From Methylobacterium nodulans ORS 2060 (lineage in GTDB: Bacteria; Pseudomonadota; Alphaproteobacteria; Rhizobiales; Beijerinckiaceae): a stretch of DNA of 64,000 bases. The stretch is from positions 7,363,001 through 7,427,000 of the forward strand of contig NC_011894.1 of assembly GCF_000022085.1 (NCBI RefSeq). The letters are read 5' to 3'. The notes under the pieces are model-generated. The model had not been told where the DNA came from. It saw only the letters and a list, made by a program, of their open reading frames with translations, and did no database searches. Position numbers and translations under genes: made by a program. Positions 55,581-63,637 of this stretch are shown here, in pieces (position 1 is the first letter of the stretch; every line of letters begins with the position of its first letter).

Positions 55581-56834
55581 TCAGGCGGCCGCGTTCTGGT
55601 AGTACTTCAGCGCGTCGTTCGAGGCGTCGATCAGGTCGCCGTCGTGCCGCGACCAGGCCAGGAACGCGACCTGCCCCTTCTCCATGTAGCGGCTGTCCGC
55701 GAAGCGGAACAGCGTCACCGCCATCACGTCGCGGATCACGTACTTCGTGTGATCGCCGAACAGGATCGACTTCGCGCCGGCCGCCATCGGCGGCATGTGC
55801 TGGTTGATCGTGTAGCCGTAGTTGAGGATGTCGGCCGGGTCGCCGCCGGCGATGCCCGGGCGCCAGAGCGGCCGGCCCTGTCCGTCCTTGAGCTTCTTGA
55901 TCACCTTCAGGGTCTGGTCGTGGAACTGCCAGCGGCCGTTGAGCCGGTAGGCCGGATCGACGGAATGCTCCAGGTCCACGAGATCGTCGTAGGTGATGGA
56001 GGTGGTCTGCCCAGCGGCGCCGACCTTGCCCTGCGCCGCCGCCGTCACGGCGCCGCGCGGCTGGTTGGTGCCGGTGCCGAGCGTGAAGTGCCGGTTGGTG
56101 ATGCGGGCGAGGCGGTTGGCCAGCGCCACGTTCACGTAGGCCTCGATGTCGACGCGGCTGTCCTGCAGGAGCTCGATCGGCACCACCACGATCTTGGACG
56201 AGTACTTGTGCGCGTCGATGTTGACCGTGCCGAAGGTGATGTCGCCGGTCGTCGCGTTTGTCCCCTCGCCGACGATCTCCCCTTCCTGGCCGGTCTCGTC
56301 GACGGTCGGGTAGTCGATCGGGTTGCCGCCGTCCGTCTGGATCACGGTCGCGAGCGCGCGCATGCCACCGAAGACCGCCATGCGCTCCAGCAGCGTGCCC
56401 GCGAAGTCGCGCGGGGCCAGGTAGCCGCCCTCGGAGCCGGTGCCGACCGATTGCGCGCCGTAGATGCGCTGGGCCTCGTCCCGGCGGGCCTTCACGTGGG
56501 CGCGCTGCTCGTCGGTCAGGGCCTCGACGCCGCCGCGGGCCCAGGCGTTGAAGATCGCCTTCTCCTTCGCGAGGATGGCGGCGTTCTCGTCCACCGAACG
56601 GCCGGAGCGATCGGCGAGGACCTGGCCGCGCTGCTCGAGCGAGTCCTCGATCTGCAGCACGCGGTCGAAGCGCGTGAGCTGCTCGTCGATGCGGTCGATG
56701 TCGGCGTAGATGGCATCGACTTGGTTCTTGACCTCCTCGGTCCAGTCCTTGCCGGTCTTGGTGTCGAGGAGGTTGCGGGCCTCGCGCGCCTTGGCCGCGC
56801 GCTGCTCCCGCAGGGCCTGAACGGACTGCGTCAT
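55581..56834 (-). CDS. HK97-type major capsid protein
   Basis: 417 aa. N-terminal scaffold-like delta domain (1-115) rich in heptads: ALREQRAAKAREARNLLDTK and VLQIEDSLEQRGQVLADRSG. The mature part starts near 120 (GTGSEGGYLAPRDFAGTLLE) and has the HK97 fold landmarks PIDYPTVDETGQEG, VPIELLQDSRVDIEAYVNVA and LFGDHTKYVIRDVMAVTLFR. Cleavage of the delta part by the protease encoded next door is expected. Full length. Confidence 0.95.
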   Translation of the reverse strand: MTQSVQALREQRAAKAREARNLLDTKTGKDWTEEVKNQVDAIYADIDRIDEQLTRFDRVLQIEDSLEQRGQVLADRSGRSVDENAAILAKEKAIFNAWARGGVEALTDEQRAHVKARRDEAQRIYGAQSVGTGSEGGYLAPRDFAGTLLERMAVFGGMRALATVIQTDGGNPIDYPTVDETGQEGEIVGEGTNATTGDITFGTVNIDAHKYSSKIVVVPIELLQDSRVDIEAYVNVALANRLARITNRHFTLGTGTNQPRGAVTAAAQGKVGAAGQTTSITYDDLVDLEHSVDPAYRLNGRWQFHDQTLKVIKKLKDGQGRPLWRPGIAGGDPADILNYGYTINQHMPPMAAGAKSILFGDHTKYVIRDVMAVTLFRFADSRYMEKGQVAFLAWSRHDGDLIDASNDALKYYQNAAA

Positions 56835-56898
56835 GGGGTGTGCTCCAACGAAAAAGGCCGCGCGCGGCGGCCATGGTGAGATGCCCGGGGCGGGCGGG

Positions 56899-57612
56899 TC
56901 AGGCGGCGCGCTCGATCAGCCGCAGGCGGGCCTCGTAGCGGCCGCGATCGGCCGCCAGCGCGTCGAAGGGGGCGCGCTCCAGGAGCGCCCGGGGCGCATT
57001 GCGGAAGGCCGTGAGGTCGAAGGCGTTCGCCACCGCCGCCTTCTCGGCCTTGCGATCGGCAAAGCCGTTCTCGATCGCCTCGTCCGCGGAGAACCAGGTC
57101 TCCGCCTTCATCCAGGCGGCGACCTCCTCGGCGCTCTTGCCCGTGCGTCGCTGATAGTCCGCGGCGATCGCCTCCCCGACCTTGTCGAGCAGGTCGGCCG
57201 AGGCCCGCATCTCGTCGGCGGTGCCGAGCGCGAGGCTCCACGGCTCGTGGATCATCACGAAGGCGCCGTCGGCGATCGCGATCTCGTCGGCCGCCAGCAT
57301 CAGGAAGGAGGCGGCCGAGGCCGCGACGCCGTCGATGTGCGCCACCACCTTCGCCTTGTGCTGCTCCAGGGCCGTCTTCATGGCCCGGGCCGCGAAGACA
57401 TCCCCGCCCGGCGAGTTGAGGCGCAGGTGGATGGTGCCGGCCTCGATCGCGGCGAGCTCGCGCACAAAGGTCTGCGCGTCGATGCCGTAGTACGAGCCGA
57501 TCGCGTCGTAGACGTAGACGGTCGCCTCGTCGGCGCCGTCCGCCGCCGTGACGATGCGGGCGCCGGCGCCGCGGCCGTGATTGCTAATCAGCAGCTGGAG
57601 GATCTTGTCCAT
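56899..57612 (-). CDS. ClpP-like prohead protease
   Basis: 237 aa serine protease that trims the capsid during head maturation. ClpP/crotonase core: IHLRLNSPGGDVFAARAMKT near 58-77, catalytic Ser in GVAASAASFLMLAADE near 95-110 and His in FVMIHEPWSLALGTAD near 121-136. C-terminal 70 residues are family typical. It overlaps the end of the portal gene by 29 bp. Confidence 0.93.
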   Translation of the reverse strand: MDKILQLLISNHGRGAGARIVTAADGADEATVYVYDAIGSYYGIDAQTFVRELAAIEAGTIHLRLNSPGGDVFAARAMKTALEQHKAKVVAHIDGVAASAASFLMLAADEIAIADGAFVMIHEPWSLALGTADEMRASADLLDKVGEAIAADYQRRTGKSAEEVAAWMKAETWFSADEAIENGFADRKAEKAAVANAFDLTAFRNAPRALLERAPFDALAADRGRYEARLRLIERAA

Positions 57613-58870
57613 CGTCGGCCTTGGTGGGGGTGGCGGGGCCCTGCCCGGGCCACGGGGTCAGCGTGTCGCCGTCCGAGCGAGCCGGAAGGTTCTGCTTGCG
57701 GCGCACCTCGTTGATGGTCATCCAGCCCGGGCCCGAGGAGCCGCCGAGCCCCTGCCGGTACGCCTTGAAGCGGCTCTCGATGTTGCCGCGCACCAGCACG
57801 TCGCGGTCGAACTCGGCGAGGTAGCGCGGCGGGTTCGGGCCCGGGCGGGCGGGGCGGCCGCGGCCGTAGAGCTTGTGGTTGACCTCGTCCTCGATCGCGC
57901 AGAGGTGCGGGTCGAGGGTGTAGGTGACGAAGCCGATGCCGAGCGCCTCGATGCCGGAACCCCAGCTCGTCTCGTCCATGCCGAGCAGGAAGCGCGGCAC
58001 CCCGAAGATCCGGGCGATGTCCTCGATCTGGAACCGGCGCGTGTCGAGCAGCTGCGCGTCCTGGGCGGAGATCGGGATGCGGACGTATTCGCCGCCCTGA
58101 TCGAGCACCGCCGGCCCGGAATGCCGGCGGCCCCGGCCGAAGGTGCGGCCCCAGAAGCCGCGCAGCTCGTCCTTATCGCCCGCATATTTGGCCGGATACT
58201 TGATGTAGCCGGAGGGCGTGGCGTCGTTCTCGAAGTACTCCTTGGCGAAGCGGTCGGCCTCGATCCCGAGCCCGACGGCGGCACCCATGGCCTGGATCGG
58301 GGTGTTGGCCTTGAGCCCATCCCATTCCGATGAGCCCGGGATATGCAGCACATCGTCCTGGTCGACGACGATGAGGCGGCCGTCGTCGAGCTGCAGACGG
58401 TAGCGTAGCCGCTCCCCGTTGAGGCTGATCGCCACCCGGTGGAACGGCACCGGCCAGAGCGCCACAGGGTCGCCCGAGCCCTTGCGCTCGATCCAGGAGA
58501 CCGCGTTGCCCTCCAGCAGCATCTGGGCCAGCGTGGCGCGCAGCCACATGGTGCGGGACAGGCGCGGGTTCGGGCGGATCCGCAACAGGTCGGCGGCGGG
58601 ATGCGCCGCGCTCGCCTCCCGGTCGCCGTTGTCGAGCTCCCGGTAGGTCTTCAGCGGCAGCATCGCGGCCGCGAAGGCGATGATGGAGACGCAGCGATAG
58701 ACCGCCGCGTGCCGCATCGCCGTCTCGGGCGAGACGCTGCCGGGGAGGCCGCCCGGCAGGATCCGGTCCCAAGCCTCGGCATCCGACGACAGGAACGACG
58801 TCGAGGCCTCGATCGTCGGCTCCACGCGGGCCGCGTCGGCCCGGCGCGCCGAGCGGCGCCAGAACTTCAC
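57584..58870 (-). CDS. HK97-family portal protein
   Basis: 428 aa ring at the packaging vertex. Landmarks: AVYRCVSIIAFAAAMLPLKT near 52-71, LRATLAQMLLEGNAVSWIER near 105-124, SEWDGLKANTPIQAMGAAVG and KFKAYRQGLGGSSGPGWMTI-like C-terminus (RFKAYRQGLG, WMTINEVRRKQNLP). Pro/Gly-rich tail. Start overlaps the large terminase stop (ATGA). Complete. Confidence 0.95.
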   Translation of the reverse strand: MKFWRRSARRADAARVEPTIEASTSFLSSDAEAWDRILPGGLPGSVSPETAMRHAAVYRCVSIIAFAAAMLPLKTYRELDNGDREASAAHPAADLLRIRPNPRLSRTMWLRATLAQMLLEGNAVSWIERKGSGDPVALWPVPFHRVAISLNGERLRYRLQLDDGRLIVVDQDDVLHIPGSSEWDGLKANTPIQAMGAAVGLGIEADRFAKEYFENDATPSGYIKYPAKYAGDKDELRGFWGRTFGRGRRHSGPAVLDQGGEYVRIPISAQDAQLLDTRRFQIEDIARIFGVPRFLLGMDETSWGSGIEALGIGFVTYTLDPHLCAIEDEVNHKLYGRGRPARPGPNPPRYLAEFDRDVLVRGNIESRFKAYRQGLGGSSGPGWMTINEVRRKQNLPARSDGDTLTPWPGQGPATPTKADDGQDPPAAD

Positions 58871-60612
58871 AGCTCCACGAACCCTTTCGCGATGCCGGCC
58901 TCCTCGCCGCTCATGAAGCGGGCGAGGGCCATCATGTGCGCCACGGGGCCGTCGATCTTGTTCTCGGGCCGCAGCTTGGTCGGATAGACGTTGTCCTTGC
59001 GGTCGGGCTTGGCGACCACGTTGGACAGCATCCAGGTGAAGATGGGATCGCCGTTATGGGCGATCGCCCGCGAGCGGATGAGCGCTTCCATCTGCTTCAT
59101 CGGCTCGCTGAAGTTCAGCACGATCGGCCGCACCTCGACGCAGGTGACGCCGGCCTCCTGCAGGGCGGTGACCAGCATGGTGGCCTGGTGCGGATCGTAG
59201 GCGATCTCCTCGAGCTGGAAATCGCCGACGAGCCCGCCAGTGCGGACGCCGTCCTCGCCCTCGCTCCCCAGGATCGTGTCCAGGATCGCGAAGTAGTCGA
59301 TCATGTCGCCGTCCGTCTGGGTGAGCCAGGACGGGTTGGCGTCGCGCCAGCCGCGATGGTGCTCGCTCTCGCCAAGCTCGATGGTCGCCTCGGGCAGCCA
59401 GTAGAAGCCGAAGCGGGCGTACTGGTAGCCGAGCGCCTGCAGCTCGTCCGCCTTCGGGCAGGAGCAGCGGGCGAGCTCGAACAGCAGCTCGCCGGCGGCG
59501 ATGTCGACCTTCGACGCCAAGTCCAGGCCGAGCCGGCAGGGCTGGCCGCGGAAGTCGTCGAGGGCGAGATCCGGGACCGCGCTCTCCATCCAGCGCTGGA
59601 CGTTGAAGTAGGCGTCGCGCGCCTGCACCCAGACGTTCAGGTGCTTGGTCTTGAACACCCCGGCCTTGCGGGCGTTGGCGCGCGCCGCCCGCTGCCGGGT
59701 GAGCAGGTACTCGCCCGAGACCGAGACGTCGAAATTCGGGTTGGCCTTGCGCAGGGCCAGCTCCGAGGTCCAATCATCCTCCGGGTCGACGGTGTAGATC
59801 AGGGCGAACAGCTCGGGGTCGTCGAGCGCGCCCTCCAGCACCTTCTGCGCCTCCTGCTGCAGCGCGAAGCACGGGCCCGCGAGGTTGTCGCCGGCCGTGG
59901 TGATGATGATCAGCAGGGGCTGCTCGCGCGCGCCCATGCCGGTCTCCATGGTGTCGACCTGCTCGTCCGTCGGGTGCTCGTGGTACTCGTCGTGGATCGA
60001 GGCCGAGGGCGAGGCGCCGTCGCCCGGGGTGCCGATCATCGGCTCGAAGCGCGAGCCGTTGGCGAGGATGTGCAGGTTCTTCGCCCCCACATGGATGCCG
60101 AAGGCCTGCAGTAGCGCCGGTGTTTTCTGCGCCATCAGCTTGGCGGGCCGGAACACCTCCCAGGCCTGCTTCTCCGAGGTGGCGCCCGAATAGACCTCGG
60201 ACCCGTACTCGCCGTCGGCGGCGAAGAGGTAGAGCCCGACGCCGGCGGCCCAAGTGCTCTTCGCGTTCTTGCGCGGGATCAGCAGGAAGGCCTTGCGGTA
60301 GCGGCGCAGGCCGTCCGCCTTCCTGACCCAGCCGAACAGGGCCGCGGTCTTGAACAGCTGCCAGGGCTCGAGGCGCAGCCGCTCGGCCTTACGCGCCCAC
60401 TTCCCCTTGGTGTGGGGCAACAGCTGGATGAACTTGCAGACCTTGGCCGCCTTCCGCTCGTCGAAGCGGTACGGGAAGTTCGCCTCCGCCTGTCGCGCCA
60501 GGTCCTCGAGGTGGCGCTGACAGGCGAGTCGGATCCAGCGGCAGGCCGGGATGCGCCCGGCTACGACGTCGCGCGCGTAGGCGTGCGCCGCCTCCACGTG
60601 CGGGTCGGCCAT
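58867..60612 (-). CDS. terL: Terminase large subunit
   Basis: 581 aa DNA-packaging motor of the P27/lambda-like YmfN group. Walker A-like LLIPRKNAKSTWAAG near 110-124, Walker B with Asp-Glu in SASIHDEYHEHPTDE near 187-201, motif ITTAGDNLAG, and nuclease Asp in RLGLDLASKVDIAAGELLF near 348-366 and LVGDFQLEEIAYDPHQATML. The start ATG 60612 is three bases after the small-subunit stop. All motifs kept, so packaging may be possible. Confidence 0.95.
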   Translation of the reverse strand: MADPHVEAAHAYARDVVAGRIPACRWIRLACQRHLEDLARQAEANFPYRFDERKAAKVCKFIQLLPHTKGKWARKAERLRLEPWQLFKTAALFGWVRKADGLRRYRKAFLLIPRKNAKSTWAAGVGLYLFAADGEYGSEVYSGATSEKQAWEVFRPAKLMAQKTPALLQAFGIHVGAKNLHILANGSRFEPMIGTPGDGASPSASIHDEYHEHPTDEQVDTMETGMGAREQPLLIIITTAGDNLAGPCFALQQEAQKVLEGALDDPELFALIYTVDPEDDWTSELALRKANPNFDVSVSGEYLLTRQRAARANARKAGVFKTKHLNVWVQARDAYFNVQRWMESAVPDLALDDFRGQPCRLGLDLASKVDIAAGELLFELARCSCPKADELQALGYQYARFGFYWLPEATIELGESEHHRGWRDANPSWLTQTDGDMIDYFAILDTILGSEGEDGVRTGGLVGDFQLEEIAYDPHQATMLVTALQEAGVTCVEVRPIVLNFSEPMKQMEALIRSRAIAHNGDPIFTWMLSNVVAKPDRKDNVYPTKLRPENKIDGPVAHMMALARFMSGEEAGIAKGFVEL

Positions 60613-60616
60613 GCCG

Positions 60617-61078
60617 TCACAGATCCTTGAACGGGTTCTCCTCGGCCGGCGTGGTCGCGGACACCCGCGAGCGTGCTGCCGGCGACAGGCCGAACTCGGC
60701 CAGCAGCGACTGCGCATGGCGCATCGCCTCGTTGCGCATCCCGACCTCGGGCCGGGCCCGGTGCATGGTGGCGCCGGTGTTGCTCACCGTCTGATAGACG
60801 CGGCCGAGGTCCTCGATCACCACCGTGCAGAGCTCGATCTCCTCCAGCCGCGAGGCCAGCATCGCCAGCATGGCGATGTCGTCGGGCGAGGCGATCCGCA
60901 TGCGGTCGGTGATCGCCGCGAGATCCCGGAAGATCGCCGCCGCGCGCGCGCTCAGCCAGTCCGGCGGCTCAGGCCGGCCCTCGGCGGCGACCAGCGCGTC
61001 CGGGTCCATGCGGCAGGGCTGCGCGGTGCCGGCGAGCTGCTTGATCGCGTCCGGCGTGCGCTTACGCCCGGCCATCAA
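60617..61078 (-). CDS. terS: Terminase small subunit, P27 family
   Basis: 153 aa. GRKRTPDAIKQLAGTAQPCR is the P27 family N-terminus; a helical middle ITDRMRIASPDDIAMLAMLA and RLEEIELCTVVIEDLGRVYQ; C-terminal GMRNEAMRHAQSLLAEFGLS. Binds cos/pac and brings the large subunit. Rhodobacter GTA has a degenerate small subunit, whereas this one looks complete. Confidence 0.92.
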   Translation of the reverse strand: MMAGRKRTPDAIKQLAGTAQPCRMDPDALVAAEGRPEPPDWLSARAAAIFRDLAAITDRMRIASPDDIAMLAMLASRLEEIELCTVVIEDLGRVYQTVSNTGATMHRARPEVGMRNEAMRHAQSLLAEFGLSPAARSRVSATTPAEENPFKDL

Positions 61079-61175
61079 CCCGGCTCACAAAAACGCCTCC
61101 AAATTGCACGCGCGAAATTCTGGCTAAGACACCGGTCAAGCGGGGGGTCGGCGGGGACTTTTGATGGCCCCCGGG

Positions 61176-61463
61176 TCATCGCTGACGAGTGAACTTGTCC
61201 GAACGCAGCCCCATTCGCTCCTCAACCCATGCCTTGGCATCTTCGAGGGTGCCGAACAGGCGGGGAGTATCTTGCCTGATACTACAAGGGCCGAAGCCCA
61301 CCTCCATGAACCATTTCTGGTGGAGCTGAGGGTCGTCGTGCGTCTCGGCCGAGAGCCAAACTAGGATGCACACAAGCCAATCGCCAACCAAAAGCAGACG
61401 GCCTTGAGTGTCGGGCGACCCAGTATCCAGCAACACGGGCATGTGAGATACGACAGCGTTCAT
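61176..61463 (-). CDS. Phage-region protein of unknown function
   Basis: 95 aa, not recognised: HMPVLLDTGSPDTQGRLLLV, LVCILVWLSAETHDDPQLHQ and GTLEDAKAWVEERMGLRSDK. The last part resembles the AKAWVEER ending of small helical phage or plasmid proteins. Codon use is less GC-rich than the terminases. First gene upstream of terS on the same strand, 97 bp away, following an AT-rich intergenic stretch that could hold its promoter. Confidence 0.55.
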   Translation of the reverse strand: MNAVVSHMPVLLDTGSPDTQGRLLLVGDWLVCILVWLSAETHDDPQLHQKWFMEVGFGPCSIRQDTPRLFGTLEDAKAWVEERMGLRSDKFTRQR

Positions 61464-61519
61464 GCCAACTCCGAGTCTCTTGTAGCTCAGAACCGAACAG
61501 GAATGCGTGCGATATTTGT

Positions 61520-61566
61520 GGAATTAAAAGTTATTCCGCAAAAAAATACCATCCCCTACAATGGTA
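61520..61566. promoter_or_regulatory. Two AT-rich dyads before the packaging module
   Basis: GGAAT/ATTCC (61520-61524 and 61533-61537) and TACCAT/ATGGTA (61547-61552 and 61561-61566) in the only AT-rich gap of the right-hand phage region. On the minus strand TTGCGG and AAATAT with 18-bp spacing could be a promoter for the genes that lead into terS. Plausible operator/promoter, not proven. Confidence 0.35.
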
Positions 61567-61576
61567 CAAATCAGCG

Positions 61577-61963
61577 CTATTCCGGCAACGGCCATGAAAG
61601 CGCTGAACGCTCCTCGCGCTGGATGTCGCGGTTGTGGCATCGCTCGCAGACGCTCTCGTGGTTCGCAGGGTCGATGAACAGCGCCCAGTCACCCCGGTGC
61701 GGCCGGCGATGGTTCACCACCGTCGCCGGCACCACCTCGCCGCGGGCCTTGTGACGTTCGCATAGCGGCTCGCGGGCGAGTTGCGCCTCTCGGGCCGAAG
61801 CCCACACGCTCAGGCCGTACCAAACTCGCCACGAGCTGTCGCGGCGCCGCTGCGCGTCATACGCCCGGTTGCGCTCCAGCCTCGCTTGAGCCGGTGGCCG
61901 CCAACCAGCGGCCCGATGCTGCGAAGGACGGCGCGCCACAGCTTGATACCTTAGTATGATCAT
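61577..61963 (-). CDS. HNH endonuclease
   Basis: 128 aa nicking or double-strand endonuclease. Basic N-terminus, then the HNH core: CERHKARGEVVPATVVNHRR near 68-87, DPANHESVCERCHNRDIQ near 97-114, with the two Cys pairs binding zinc and the His-Asn-His residues in line. HNH proteins beside terminases take part in cos cleavage in HK97-like phages. Present upstream of terS as in those phages. Confidence 0.88.
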   Translation of the reverse strand: MIILRYQAVARRPSQHRAAGWRPPAQARLERNRAYDAQRRRDSSWRVWYGLSVWASAREAQLAREPLCERHKARGEVVPATVVNHRRPHRGDWALFIDPANHESVCERCHNRDIQREERSALSWPLPE

Positions 61964-62000
61964 TCACTCAGGTGAAAGAACTTCAGAGGTCTGTGAATAA

Positions 62001-62044
62001 GCATGAAGCATGAAGCATGAAGCATGAAGCATGAAGCATGAAGC
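62001..62044. repeat. Heptanucleotide tandem repeat, GCATGAA x6
   Basis: Six exact units from 62001 to 62042, plus two bases. A unit of seven makes any frame shift by one with every unit gained or lost. It lies in a 440-bp gap with no clear gene, 40 bp upstream of the HNH start on its strand. Confidence 0.95.
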
Positions 62045-62295
62045 TAAGCTGGAAGTCTGTTTTGATGCCTCCTGCCAAGACGTTGAGAATTCGCAACGTC
62101 TCGTGCTGCAATCGAGGGATCTTTTGACTAATACACTCCATTGCAGGATCCGCTCAGTGGAGGCGCTGGCGATCTCGCGCGAGTTGCTCAGCATGCCTCT
62201 TTACGATGCCTGGCATCAGCGCCTGCGTCGGTGAGGTCGGCGAACGGCGTGCCAGTCGGTAGAGTTCAGGCCGGAACATCAGCCCAGGATCGCAT

Positions 62296-62422
62296 TGGAG
62301 CATTTTCAGCTTAATCCTGATCGCCTCTCGCACGGTGAGGCCGCGGGCGCGCCGGCAGGCTACGACGGGTGCAGCCCAGGATACGATCAAGGCTGACCCG
62401 GATTTCACTGAAAATGCTCTAG
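62296..62422. repeat. Short inverted-repeat element with GAGCATTTTCAG ends
   Basis: GAGCATTTTCAG (62297-62308) and CTGAAAATGCTC (62409-62420) enclose 100 bp; adjoining AATCC / GGATT continues the match imperfectly. It resembles the GAGCATTTTC-type intergenic repeats common in Rhizobiales. The right arm reads into the 3' end of the 71-aa gene. The rest of the interval 61964-62404 shows no other gene. Confidence 0.65.
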
Positions 62423-62620
62423 GATGCGCAGGAACTCCTCGTGCTCGGGCTTGTGTTCGCTCTGAACCAGGAAGGCGGCCAACGGCAGCTCGGTCACATG
62501 TCCACCCGAGGCGGCATTGGCCTGATGGCGAACGCGCCAGTCTGCGGTGCCCTCCTCCCGGACCAGCAGCCAGACATCACCGTTCGAGCTGGCATAGAAT
62601 TCCCGCTGCTCCACGCTCAT
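62405..62620 (-). CDS. Small conserved rhizobial-type protein, C-terminus altered
   Basis: 71 aa: MSVEQREFYASSNGDVWLLV, then VRHQANAASGGHVTELPLAA and PEHEEFLRIL. The pattern EFYASSNGD-W-LV...VRHQANAxSGG is a small protein family I know from Rhizobiales and Methylobacterium, function unknown. The last codons LEHFQ and TGA are written by the repeat arm CTAGAGCATTTTCAGTGA, so the native end has been replaced. GAGGCGACA precedes the ATG. Confidence 0.75.
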   Translation of the reverse strand: MSVEQREFYASSNGDVWLLVREEGTADWRVRHQANAASGGHVTELPLAAFLVQSEHKPEHEEFLRILEHFQ

Positions 62621-62783
62621 TGTCGCCTCGTGGCGGCAGAGCCCTCAGCCGGAACAGGCGTGAGGCTCCCCTACGGTCGGAGCCACTATCCGGGTGACGG
62701 CCTAAACAAGGCTACCGTTGGTCAGCCAGCGGTGGTCAAGGTGCCGTTGGAGCTTCTCTCCTGACCGGTGGTGAACTAGGAGA

Positions 62784-62814
62784 ACCCCCGGCTAGCCACC
62801 GGGGGTGTTTTGTT
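62784..62814 (+). terminator. Hairpin with T-rich tail
   Basis: ACCCCCGG / CCGGGGGT arms around a seven-base loop, followed by GTTTTGTT on the plus strand. Also positioned 50 bp past the CsbD-like stop on the minus strand, where the tail reads TTCTCCT, so it may be bidirectional. Confidence 0.65.
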
Positions 62815-62858
62815 GCCCAACCCGCCGCCTCGTTAGGCGGACCGAACTGGCGCGGAGA

Positions 62859-63062
62859 TCACCACCTCTGGCGATTGTACCAGTCGTCCACCTCACTCCG
62901 GACTTGGTCCTTCTGATAGCCGTAGCGCTCCTGGATCTTCCCTTCGAGCTGGTCACGGCGGCCATTGATCGCGGTGAGGTCGTCGTCGGTGAGCTTGCCC
63001 CACTGCTCCTTCACGCTGCCCTTGATCTGTTTCCAGTTCCCTTCGACTCTGTTCCAATCCAT
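62859..63062 (-). CDS. CsbD-family stress protein
   Basis: 67 aa from the second of two adjacent ATG codons, the one better spaced from AGGAGG. MDWNRVEGNWKQIKGSVKEQ and WGKLTDDDLTAINGRRDQLE then KIQERYGYQKDQV is the standard CsbD/YjbJ sequence. These abundant, disordered or helical proteins accumulate under stress; mechanism not known. A host-type gene lying between phage-type genes. Strong ribosome site. Confidence 0.93.
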   Translation of the reverse strand: MDWNRVEGNWKQIKGSVKEQWGKLTDDDLTAINGRRDQLEGKIQERYGYQKDQVRSEVDDWYNRQRW

Positions 63063-63077
63063 CATCTCCTCCTGTCC

Positions 63078-63413
63078 CTATCGCTGCCGGCAAGGGTGCT
63101 GGCGGGAGAACTGACGGGTCTGACCCCGCGTTCCAGCTTGGCCCAGGATGAAGAGGCGACTTCCGCGTCGTGTCAGGCCAGACGGGGAGGACACGATTGA
63201 GTTTCTACGCCGGCCCTCGCTGAGCTTCTCTCCTAGGTTATAGGCCTTGGCGGCGTGTTGAGCGTGGATCTGGGTGGGGGCGCTTGGAGCGGGCGTGATG
63301 CGAGTCATGGCGGCCGGCACCTGCAACGCGGCGCGCCACCAGATCTCACTGGCGTAGGCCTGCAGCTGCAGCAGCATCACGAGGTCAGGATCGCCGTGCA
63401 TCGGTCCGCTCAC
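63078..63413 (-). CDS. Phage small protein, doubtful 3' end
   Basis: 111 aa from an ATG that overlaps the stop of the 75-aa gene as ATGA, the way phage genes here are joined. The first 45 residues (LVMLLQLQAYASEIWWRAAL) look like protein; the later part (SSPSGLTRRGSRLFILGQAG) has a chance-like composition, so the gene may be cut by a rearrangement next to the CsbD gene. No family recognised. Confidence 0.4.
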   Translation of the reverse strand: MSGPMHGDPDLVMLLQLQAYASEIWWRAALQVPAAMTRITPAPSAPTQIHAQHAAKAYNLGEKLSEGRRRNSIVSSPSGLTRRGSRLFILGQAGTRGQTRQFSRQHPCRQR

Positions 63414-63637
63414 ACGTGCCCCGAGATCGCGGCGGCCGAGCCTTGGAAAGGCTGGCGCTGCAGGATGGCCCTGGTCAGCTCGGCCCGGCGCGCCTGCAGG
63501 CTGCGCACCTCGGCGTCGATCGCGCGACTCTGCGCGCCCCAGAAGGCGAAATCGTCGACGTACTGCAGGGCCTCGCGCTGCAGGCGCAGCTCCGTCAGGC
63601 GCGCGTCGATCGCAGCAAGCTCGGCCGCCTCAGGCAT
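63410..63637 (-). CDS. Small phage coiled-coil protein
   Basis: 75 aa: ELAAIDARLTELRLQREALQ, FWGAQSRAIDAEVRSLQARR, mostly helix. No known family. Its ATG at 63637 is eight bases inside the end of the zinc-ribbon gene. Likely a small accessory gene of the phage early or middle region. Confidence 0.55.
   Translation of the reverse strand: MPEAAELAAIDARLTELRLQREALQYVDDFAFWGAQSRAIDAEVRSLQARRAELTRAILQRQPFQGSAAAISGHV

Noticed and set aside
62001..62044. CRISPR-like array
   Set aside because: Units are seven bases without spacers, so it is a simple tandem repeat.
61964..62194. 76-aa minus-strand frame across the heptamer repeat
   Set aside because: Its repeated ASCFMLH peptide is produced by the repeat; no ribosome site and no homologue.
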